A stretch of DNA of 6,811 nucleotides from CAYJMQ01 sp964392415 (GTDB lineage: Bacteria > Bdellovibrionota > JACOXK01 > 2-02-FULL-40-11): contig CAYMPL010000080.1 in NCBI GenBank assembly GCA_964392415.1, positions 1 through 6,811 on the forward strand. The letters run 5' to 3'. The position numbers were made by a program, and so were the translations under genes. Of the stretch, positions 1-5,119 are shown in pieces (positions within the stretch are counted from its first letter, which is position 1; every line of letters starts with the position of its first letter). Under the pieces are notes generated by a model that saw only the letters and a list, made by a program, of their open reading frames with translations, was not told where the DNA came from and did not search any database.

Positions 1-4
1 GGCT

Positions 5-47
5 ACTGACATAATCACTCGGCAGTTAACTGACATATTGACTCGGC
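5..47. repeat. Two imperfect direct repeats at left edge (24-nt period)
   Basis: Two 19-nt copies lie at 5-23 (ACTGACATAATCACTCGGC) and 29-47 (ACTGACATATTGACTCGGC). They match at 17 of 19 positions and repeat with a 24-nt period. The array touches the window edge, so more copies may lie outside. The period is a multiple of three and one frame stays open to the edge (reading TDIITRQL then TDILTRLI), but that frame runs on inside the ABC ATPase gene and has no other sign of being coding. Possible identities are a paired regulator-binding site, the repeated end of an insertion sequence (IS21-family ends carry several direct copies of this kind), or a short tandem repeat. The sequence does not decide between them. 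Confidence 0.75.
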
Positions 48-70
48 TTATACAGCGCAATGAAAGTCCA

Positions 71-100
71 TTGACGTTTCCTTTTTCTTATTCTTATATA
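71..100 (+). promoter_or_regulatory. Candidate sigma-70-type promoter for the ABC/hydrolase operon
   Basis: TTGACG at 71-76 matches the -35 consensus at 5 of 6 positions. After 18 nt comes TATATA at 95-100, a 4 of 6 match to the -10 box, within a T-rich stretch. A transcript would begin about 7 nt after the -10 box, at or next to the ATG at 108, so the mRNA would have almost no leader. That agrees with the absence of any Shine-Dalgarno sequence before this ATG. The assignment is by consensus only. The repeats at 5-47 lie just upstream, where an activator or repressor could bind. Confidence 0.4.
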
Positions 101-107
101 CAGATCA

Positions 108-1037
108 ATGGCTGCTATTTTGACCGTTCGCAATCTCAGTCATCAGTTTGGGAAAAGGGAAGCGCTGTCACAGATCGGGTTCAATATCGAGGAGGGGGAA
201 ATTTTTGGTTTTCTTGGCCCTAATGGAGGGGGAAAGACGACGCTTTTTCGGATTTTATCCACCTATTTATATCCGACCGGAGCACAATCGGAGATTGATC
301 TTTGCGGCATCAATCTTTTAAAAAAACCAAATGAGATTCGAAAAATGTTGGGGGTGGTTTTCCAGTCACCGAGCCTCGATCCAAAACTTACTGTTGAAGA
401 AAATCTCCTTCACCAGGGGCATCTTTATCAGCTCTCTCGTCATAAGTTAAAAGAGCGAATCGAAAAAAATCTCGAAAAATTCGATATCGATGACAGAAAA
501 GAAGATCGGGTAGAGACGCTTTCAGGAGGGTTGCAAAGGCGCGTTGAGATTGCCAAAGCCCTTCTTCATGAGCCGAGGCTGCTTCTCTTTGATGAGCCGA
601 CGACAGGGCTGGACCCTGGCGTGCGGCGGGCATTTTGGGATGATCTTAAAAAATTACAAAAAGAAGGCGTAAGCATTCTTGTGACAACGCATTTTATCGA
701 AGAGGCCGACAGATGTGACCGTGTTGCCATTTTAGACCAGGGGAGATGTGTGGCGATTGGAACCCCGGAATCTCTCAAAAAAGCGATCAGGGGGGATGTG
801 ATCAGCGTGAAGACAAGAGATACTGCTTTTTTGAAACAGGCGATTGAAGAAAAATTTGGAGTCACGATATCGATCGTCGATGGCATGCTTCATATCGAAA
901 AACAGGAGGGGTCGGATTTTATGATGATGCTTATAAAGGCATTTCCAAATGAGATCGATTCAGTGACGATTTCAAAGCCATCGCTTGAAGATGTTTTCAT
1001 TCAAAAAACCGGCAAGCGCTTTTTGGAACAGACATGA
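108..1037 (+). CDS. ABC-2 exporter ATP-binding subunit (DrrA-like)
   Basis: This 309-residue cytoplasmic ATPase should power the membrane protein encoded directly downstream. All nucleotide-binding motifs are present in order: Walker A GPNGGGKTT (37-45), Q-loop Gln86 in VVFQSPSLD, signature LSGGLQRR (138-145), Walker B LLLFDEP (158-164), D-loop TGLDP (166-170) and switch His195 in TTH. The tail after about residue 230, with the PSLEDVFIQKTGK segment, is typical of the daunorubicin-resistance (DrrA/CcmA) branch of ABC-2 exporters. Walker A has Gly where most relatives have Ala (GPNGAGKT), which still fits the general consensus. The ATG at 108 is chosen because the usual family opening (ILTVRNLSHQFG) follows at once and an in-frame stop lies at 72-74. 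No ribosome-binding site precedes it. Its stop overlaps the next start (ATGA). The substrate cannot be told: the family exports drugs, polysaccharides, lipids and cofactors. Confidence 0.95.
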   Translation: MAAILTVRNLSHQFGKREALSQIGFNIEEGEIFGFLGPNGGGKTTLFRILSTYLYPTGAQSEIDLCGINLLKKPNEIRKMLGVVFQSPSLDPKLTVEENLLHQGHLYQLSRHKLKERIEKNLEKFDIDDRKEDRVETLSGGLQRRVEIAKALLHEPRLLLFDEPTTGLDPGVRRAFWDDLKKLQKEGVSILVTTHFIEEADRCDRVAILDQGRCVAIGTPESLKKAIRGDVISVKTRDTAFLKQAIEEKFGVTISIVDGMLHIEKQEGSDFMMMLIKAFPNEIDSVTISKPSLEDVFIQKTGKRFLEQT

Positions 1038-1810
1038 GGTCATTTCTTCTTTCATCTTACACGCTCTGGAAACGGGAGTTCGTCCGTTTTTTGAGACAAC
1101 CCTCGCGGTTGGCCTCGGCGCTGCTTCAGCCGCTGGTTTTTTGGCTTTTTGTAGGCGCGGGGCTCTCCCCCTCATTTAAGCCGGCAGGCATTTCGGCTGG
1201 CATCAGCTATCTCGAATATTTTTATCCGGGGATTCTTCTCATGACCCTTCTTTTTACGTCGATGTTTTCCATGTTTTCCATTATTGAGGATCGGGAGCGG
1301 GGATTTCTTCAGGCTGTTTTAGTCTCGCCCGCGCCACGACTCAGTCTCATCTTTGGAAAGGTTTTTGGGGGAGCAACCATTGGACTTCTTGAGGCTGTGG
1401 TTTTTTTATTTCTTGCTCCATCGATCGGGATTCATCTTTCCTTATTTTCGATTTTTCCGGTTCTTGCTGTTTTGTTTCTGATCGCCGCAGTCATCACGAT
1501 GTTTGGATTTTCTATCGCCTGGCAGATGGATTCGTTTCAGGCCTTTCACGCGATCATGATGCTCATTCTCTTTCCGCTCTGGTTTTTATCCGGAGCTTTT
1601 TTTCCGTTGGATGGTCTTCCGAAATTATTGGAATGGCTGACAAGGATCAATCCATTGACCTATGCGCTTTCTGCTCTCAGGGGAGTGCTTTATGAGAAAG
1701 GGACTTTCGAACTTCCCCCCCTTTGTATTTCTTTGTTGGTAACGATCTCTTTTGGTTTGGTCACATTTTTTATTTCGTGGTACTCAACGTGCAGGAAAAG
1801 ATTAAGATGA
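1034..1810 (+). CDS. ABC-2 exporter membrane subunit (DrrB-like permease)
   Basis: This 258-residue inner-membrane protein should form the translocation path driven by the upstream ATPase. About six hydrophobic segments are visible, near residues 27-44, 62-84, 110-130, 137-160, 170-192 and 229-250. They follow a short basic N-terminus (WKREFVRFLRQPSR) that is typical of the family. The cytoplasmic loop EDRERGFLQAVLVSPAPR (85-102) is the hallmark ABC-2 coupling segment, and the stretch around FLSGAFFPLDGLP to RINPLTYALSALRG (185-217) is also characteristic. The length is normal for a half-size subunit, so two copies probably pair with two ATPases. The ATG at 1034 overlaps the ATPase stop as ATGA, implying translational coupling. 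Its own stop overlaps the hydrolase start in the same way. The substrate is unknown. Confidence 0.93.
   Translation: MRSFLLSSYTLWKREFVRFLRQPSRLASALLQPLVFWLFVGAGLSPSFKPAGISAGISYLEYFYPGILLMTLLFTSMFSMFSIIEDRERGFLQAVLVSPAPRLSLIFGKVFGGATIGLLEAVVFLFLAPSIGIHLSLFSIFPVLAVLFLIAAVITMFGFSIAWQMDSFQAFHAIMMLILFPLWFLSGAFFPLDGLPKLLEWLTRINPLTYALSALRGVLYEKGTFELPPLCISLLVTISFGLVTFFISWYSTCRKRLR
1793..1796 (+). promoter_or_regulatory. Ribosome-binding site deciding the hydrolase start
   Basis: AGGA at 1793-1796 lies 10 nt before the ATG at 1807, inside the last codons of the permease gene. It supports 1807 over the in-frame GTG at 1789, which lies upstream of this site, and over the longer open frame reaching back to 1723, which is only an overlap with permease sequence. 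Confidence 0.55.
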
Positions 1811-2796
1811 TCGATCCGATCTCCCTTTCAAAAGTGCTTATCGGCATACCGTCGTTGACTGGTCAGGAAGAGCGTATTTCAAAGTTTCTTGGAAAGCTTT
1901 TGAAAGAGAATGGTTTTCGAATCAAATATATCTATTCGGAATCTCGCCGTCCGAACCTTTTTGCGTATACCTCTAAACCAAGAATTCTCTTTTGTTCTCA
2001 TTTAGATACTGTTCCTCCCTATTTTCCCTTAAGGGAAAATAGGGAGGAGATATATGGACGCGGGGCTTGTGACGCCAAAGGAGTTATTGCGGCACAGATT
2101 GCGGCAGGTTTGAAATTAAAAGGAGAGGGTTATCCGATAGGCTTTCTTTATCTCGTCGGTGAAGAGGTCGATCACCGCGGGGCGATTGATGTCTCAAAAA
2201 AAATCCCAAAAGTAGATGCGATCATTGTGGGGGAACCGACGGAGAATCGAATGGCTGTGGCAACCAAAGGGATTGTCAAGATCAAACTCATTTCAAAAGG
2301 AAAGGCGGCCCACAGCGCTTATCCAGACCGTGGCAAGTCCGCCATCGATCCACTCCTAAAAACGCTTATTCGGATTCAAAAGCTAAAATTATCGACATTA
2401 AACGTCGGTGTTATTCGCGGCGGAGTTGCTGCAAATATTATTCCAGACGAAGCCTCGGCCGATATCCTTGCAAGGACAGTGACCAAAAGTCGTCCTGTTT
2501 TTGAACGCCTGAAAAAATGCTGTGAGAAAGGGGTCAACATAATTCTTCAAAGCATGAATGATCCGATAAGGCTCGATATCGTGAGTGGCTTTAAAACATC
2601 TGTGGTGTCGTTCAACACCGATATTCCTTACTTAAAAACCAAAGCCAAAAAAATCTTCCTTCTGGGTCCGGGCTCAATTGTCGATGCCCACGGGCCGCAT
2701 GAGAAAATATCAAAGAAAGAGATCTTCAAAGCGGTTCGGCTTTATGAACAGCTTGCTTATTCAATATTTCCAGAAATCTTCGCTGACGGGACATAA
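1807..2796 (+). CDS. M20-family zinc amidohydrolase (ArgE/DapE/LysK-like)
   Basis: This predicted 329-residue cytosolic metalloenzyme would cleave an acyl or peptide amide bond. The two-zinc site is complete. His65 and Asp67 lie in SHLDTVP, Asp89 in GRGACDAKG, catalytic Glu119 with zinc-binding Glu120 in VGEEVD, Glu143 in GEPTE, and His295 in DAHGPHEKIS. His169 (KAAHSAYP) sits in the small dimerisation domain, about residues 155-262, which also has the usual GGVAANIIPDEA stretch. The short length and the GPGS...AHGPHE ending recall the N-acetyl-lysine/ornithine deacetylase (LysK-like) branch more than full-length ArgE (about 380 residues). No lysine or arginine biosynthesis gene is nearby, so the substrate is open. 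The start at 1807 overlaps the permease stop (ATGA). The last 40 bp overlap the convergent gene on the other strand. A 36-bp perfect palindrome lies within codons 69-81, in the variable loop between the first two zinc motifs. Confidence 0.9.
   Translation: MIDPISLSKVLIGIPSLTGQEERISKFLGKLLKENGFRIKYIYSESRRPNLFAYTSKPRILFCSHLDTVPPYFPLRENREEIYGRGACDAKGVIAAQIAAGLKLKGEGYPIGFLYLVGEEVDHRGAIDVSKKIPKVDAIIVGEPTENRMAVATKGIVKIKLISKGKAAHSAYPDRGKSAIDPLLKTLIRIQKLKLSTLNVGVIRGGVAANIIPDEASADILARTVTKSRPVFERLKKCCEKGVNIILQSMNDPIRLDIVSGFKTSVVSFNTDIPYLKTKAKKIFLLGPGSIVDAHGPHEKISKKEIFKAVRLYEQLAYSIFPEIFADGT
2013..2048. repeat. 36-bp perfect palindrome inside the hydrolase gene
   Basis: The 18-nt half-site TCCTCCCTATTTTCCCTT is followed directly by its exact reverse complement, with the axis between 2030 and 2031 in the sequence CCCTTAAGGG. 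Symmetry fails at the next pair outward (T2012 with G2049). As RNA it would fold into a stem of about 16 bp closed by the central four bases. It has no following T-run on either strand, so it does not look like an intrinsic terminator. The reading frame passes through in full, encoding roughly PPYFPLRENREE, and conserved motifs lie on both sides (HLDTVP before, YGRGACDAKG after). Confidence 0.95.
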
Positions 2797-3899
2797 GGAT
2801 GATCAAGGCCAAATTCGAGGCCAGCCTTGTTTTGAGTGGAAAGAATGGCGATGGCGCGGAAATTAAATGGGAAAAATATCCGGCGTTCGTAGAGCTCCAC
2901 GGAGAGTTTTCCATTTAAGGTTTCATAGTCATGGAAAATATTTCCATCCGGTGTCTGGAACTCAAGATCCATCATCTGTTTCGGATCTGCGGCCGCATGG
3001 ACAACGAGTTTATATCGTGGATTTTCAGCTGTAATCGACCAGGAGCCGAGATCTATTTCATATTCAAAAAGGTAGTTCGGCTCATTGGAACGAAATTCGT
3101 AAAGTTTCCCTTCATGATGGAGCGCGAGAAGTATTCCTGTAATTGGAATTTTTATTCCATTGGAGATTCGCGCGTCTCCCCCCCCGCCGACAAATGAGCT
3201 TTCTCTGTTTTGGTCAAAAGAGTTTGCGGCGATCCAAAACCACCACTGTGGGAACGTGCGTCCCCAGTTGTGATCCTGATAGCCATCTGCTTTATCAAAA
3301 TGATAAGTTCTGCCATCCAGGGTCAATGTTCCGGAAAAAAGGGCGTCCATCTGGGCAGGGTACCAGTAGATATTAAAAAGGGAGGGGAAAAGAAATCCCC
3401 ATCCAAGCGCGTGCCAGCCTTTCTTTTTATCAACAGAAAAAGAAAAGCTGACCGAATGGCCTTTGTCTTCAAAGGAGGCCGAAATCGTCTTTTCTGTGGC
3501 GGAATGAGCGCCAATGCGTGTTGAGAGCAGTCCATACTGGGATTCAAATTCGGTGACGGGGTAGGAGGATTCAAGGATCATTTTTTGATGGAAGTCGCCA
3601 AAACTAATAAGAGCCCTTGAGTTCCCGGATACCCCTTCTTTATCCCATGGGTTTACGATTCCATAGCAGAAATAAAAGCTTTGGTTTGTCTCAGGGTGAA
3701 TGACCTTGTAGTACCACCATTCGTACCAATTGCCTTTGTCGATTTTGTTTGTGTTGCGATTTTGACGATTCCACTGATAGGTGTTGTAAAGGTCAATGTT
3801 ATCCAGAGTGGAAGAGGCGAGAGACGCAGAATTCAGAGGAGCAAACGATAGCACGAGCCCAGCGATAGAAAAAGACATCGTTTGACCGATGAGTCTCAC
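2757..3899 (-). CDS. Exported tocopherol cyclase-like (CrtC/AttH-type fold) protein
   Basis: This protein has 380 residues from the GTG at 3899, or 373 from the ATG at 3878. Two stretches identify it: EWWYYKV (60-66) and GYQDHNWGRTFPQWWFW (206-222) followed by IAAN. They resemble the EGWYFRV-type and KNWG..FP..WFW motifs of tocopherol cyclases, relatives of the lipocalin-like CrtC/AttH carotenoid and lipid proteins. The N-terminus looks like a signal peptide: Arg2, a hydrophobic run at about 9-22, and a possible cleavage after Ala28 (SLA-S). The GTG start is preferred because it supplies the basic residue, but neither start has a good Shine-Dalgarno sequence. It probably acts outside the cytoplasm on a lipid, prenyl-quinone or terpenoid, though substrate and even catalysis are inference. 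No tocopherol or carotenoid pathway genes are nearby. It lies about 40 nt downstream of the DUF1646 gene in the same frame, so the two are probably co-transcribed. Its 3' end overlaps the hydrolase gene by 40 bp. Confidence 0.82.
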   Translation of the reverse strand: MRLIGQTMSFSIAGLVLSFAPLNSASLASSTLDNIDLYNTYQWNRQNRNTNKIDKGNWYEWWYYKVIHPETNQSFYFCYGIVNPWDKEGVSGNSRALISFGDFHQKMILESSYPVTEFESQYGLLSTRIGAHSATEKTISASFEDKGHSVSFSFSVDKKKGWHALGWGFLFPSLFNIYWYPAQMDALFSGTLTLDGRTYHFDKADGYQDHNWGRTFPQWWFWIAANSFDQNRESSFVGGGGDARISNGIKIPITGILLALHHEGKLYEFRSNEPNYLFEYEIDLGSWSITAENPRYKLVVHAAADPKQMMDLEFQTPDGNIFHDYETLNGKLSVELYERRIFFPFNFRAIAILSTQNKAGLEFGLDHPYVPSAKISGNIE

Positions 3900-3938
3900 C
3901 CAGAGAAGCGTAGCAGAAAAGAGGAACGGATCACAATG

Positions 3939-4973
3939 TTAAAAAACTTCCAGAATACAGAAGTAAACGATCATCATCAAAAGTCCCAGCGGAACCCCCA
4001 CCTTTGCCCACTCCCTGCTTGTGATTTTAAGTTTGTTTGCGGCAATAATGTTTGGGATATTGCCGGGGATGAGCATTCCCCCGCTGATTAAAAGCGCCAT
4101 AAGAATCGATTTCATTTGTTCGGCAGAAAGAGAGGGGCTGATTTCTGCGGCGGCGAGTGTGGCGTTATCCAAAATCGCAGAAATCATATTTATCCAAAAT
4201 AAAACTCCGCTTGAAAGAGTAATCAAATAGGTATCGATGAGCGGTTTAAACCCTCCCCCCAAAAAGATGAGGGCCATCACGAAAAAATAGACTTTCAAAG
4301 CCCGTATCAATACTTCTTTGGCTGAGTCTTCGTTTTTCCAAGAAACCTTCTCTTCTTTGGTACTCCTTTTTTTATGAAACCAAACGGCGAATAGTCCAAG
4401 AGCGGAGACAAGAGGAATGATGAGGTATGAAAAATTTCTAAGAAGATACCAGAAATCGGCGTCCATTTTTGAAACAACGATGGTGCTCAGCGGCTCGCCG
4501 ATCGGGGTTAATGCCGCTCCAAGGCCGATTGAAAAACAGGCGATGACGGTAATCTGAACCATCTGTTGTCTGGGGATTTTTAAAAGAAGGACAAATTCGA
4601 CAAGAATTAAAGAGGCAATAATTGCCGTGATAGCGCTTGAAACAAGACCCAAAAGCACAATGAGGAAAAAAACAAAGAGACCGGCCGGAATGATCGTTAA
4701 AATGTAGGAGACCCCCGTTTCTAATTTTTTTCTCCCCCATTTGAAAGCCAATCCCGCCAGAAAGACAGTGACGGTGATTGGAATGGGTTCCATCAGCGCT
4801 TCGTGAACAAGCTCTTTGCTCCAGAGCTTTGAAATCGTTAGCGCCAATATCCCCATCACAAAAAGAAAGAGCTCCAGATTATGTTCGATTTTTTTAGATG
4901 ATAACGGGAGAATAAAAACGAGCAGTAAGATAAAGATGAGCCCCCACTCAAAGGGTTTTAAAAACAGGAACAT
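3939..4973 (-). CDS. DUF1646-family membrane protein, putative ion transporter
   Basis: This is a 344-residue polytopic membrane protein with roughly ten hydrophobic segments. Its opening (IEHNLELFLFVMG, 29-41, and ISKLWSKELVHEALMEPIPI, 48-67) and its internal repeats recall DUF1646, a family of predicted permeases in the ion transporter superfamily with NhaD and ArsB. Matching helix-break motifs are GAALTPIGEP (152-161) in the first half, and SAILDNATLAAAEISP (265-280) with GGMLIPGNIPNIIAANKL (298-315) in the second. In the superfamily such re-entrant segments bind the ion. Cation or anion antiport is therefore likely, but the substrate is unknown. I chose the ATG at 4973 because the length then fits the family. 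The frame stays open to a TTG at 5012, adding 13 charged residues that would be encoded by a 13-bp inverted repeat. Neither start has a clear ribosome-binding site. It probably leads an operon with the tocopherol cyclase-like gene. Confidence 0.85.
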   Translation of the reverse strand: MFLFLKPFEWGLIFILLLVFILPLSSKKIEHNLELFLFVMGILALTISKLWSKELVHEALMEPIPITVTVFLAGLAFKWGRKKLETGVSYILTIIPAGLFVFFLIVLLGLVSSAITAIIASLILVEFVLLLKIPRQQMVQITVIACFSIGLGAALTPIGEPLSTIVVSKMDADFWYLLRNFSYLIIPLVSALGLFAVWFHKKRSTKEEKVSWKNEDSAKEVLIRALKVYFFVMALIFLGGGFKPLIDTYLITLSSGVLFWINMISAILDNATLAAAEISPSLSAEQMKSILMALLISGGMLIPGNIPNIIAANKLKITSREWAKVGVPLGLLMMIVYFCILEVF

Positions 4974-4979
4974 GTAGTC

Positions 4980-5010
4980 GTTTGACCATTTTCGAAAAAA
5001 ATGGTCAAAC
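4980..5010. promoter_or_regulatory. 13-bp inverted repeat just before the DUF1646 start
   Basis: GTTTGACCATTTT (4980-4992) and its exact complement AAAATGGTCAAAC (4998-5010) flank a 5-nt loop, CGAAA. On the minus strand the element ends 6 nt before the ATG at 4973. It could be an operator for a dimeric regulator of the divergent promoters, or an mRNA hairpin that blocks ribosome access. No T-run marks it as a terminator. If translation began at the TTG at 5012 the repeat would be coding. Confidence 0.7.
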
Positions 5011-5075
5011 AAAATTTTGAAAATAGCTTGCGGCTTAAGTGTTTAAAGAGATATGCCGATGGAAAATAAGAGGAG

Positions 5076-5097
5076 ATCCTTCGCTTCGGCTCAGGAT
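5076..5097 (+). repeat. Small UUCG-capped hairpin, REP-like unit
   Basis: ATCCT (5076-5080) pairs with AGGAT (5093-5097). Inside this a two-base mismatch is followed by a GC/GC stem capped by the very stable C(UUCG)G loop. The surrounding text (AGATCCTTCGCTTCGGCTC, then AGGATGAC) resembles a short dispersed intergenic repeat seen in many unrelated bacterial genomes; that resemblance is from memory. Only one copy exists in this window. Confidence 0.45.
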
Positions 5098-5105
5098 GAC
5101 TGCTT

Positions 5106-5112
5106 AAAGGTG
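5106..5112 (+). promoter_or_regulatory. Ribosome-binding site for mgtE
   Basis: AAAGGTG at 5106-5112 resembles the AAAGGAGGTG consensus. Its AAGG core ends 9 nt before the GTG at 5120. This supports GTG as the start, which also gives the normal MgtE length. Confidence 0.6.
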
Positions 5113-5119
5113 TGAATCT

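Larger units (their letters stand above)
5013..5119. other. Divergent intergenic region between DUF1646 gene and mgtE
   Basis: About 107 nt separate the open frame on the left from mgtE. Apart from the UUCG hairpin at 5076-5097 and the ribosome-binding site at 5106-5112 I see no strong promoter. TTGAAA at 5017-5022 and the A/T-rich stretch at 5042-5047 are too far apart and too poor to call. The region is too short for an M-box magnesium riboswitch, and I see no known magnesium-sensing leader in it. Confidence 0.6.

Noticed and set aside
5..47. Start of a CRISPR array
   Set aside because: Only two copies with a 5-nt gap between the matching 19-mers. There is no room for spacers and no cas gene in the window.
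1..223. Tail of an upstream gene in the second forward frame
   Set aside because: The frame is open to the left edge, but it overlaps the well-supported ABC ATPase by over 110 nt and its translation there has no recognisable features.
226..244. Defective Walker A motif in the ABC ATPase
   Set aside because: The Gly-for-Ala change in GPNGGGKT still fits GxxGxGK[ST], and all other motifs are intact, so the ATPase is probably active.
388..1175. Three open frames on the minus strand opposite the ABC genes (388-633, 566-886, 972-1175)
   Set aside because: They lie wholly antisense to well-conserved coding sequence, overlap one another, lack ribosome-binding sites and resemble no known protein.
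1723..1806. Longer N-terminus for the M20 hydrolase
   Set aside because: These 28 codons are the permease gene read in another frame. The ATG at 1807 has a ribosome-binding site, an ATGA overlap and the expected family N-terminus.
2013..2048. Intrinsic terminator inside the hydrolase gene
   Set aside because: Neither side of the palindrome is followed by a run of T, and the stem contains many A/T pairs.
2931..3524. Forward open frames opposite the tocopherol cyclase-like gene
   Set aside because: Their translations are rich in Cys, Pro, Arg and Lys without domain structure, while the minus frame carries clear family motifs and a signal peptide.
4980..5010. Terminator of an upstream transcript
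   Set aside because: No T-run follows on either strand, and the genes on both sides point away from it.
5013..5119. Magnesium riboswitch (M-box) ahead of mgtE
   Set aside because: The gap is only about 107 nt and lacks the three-helix arrangement and length of an M-box.
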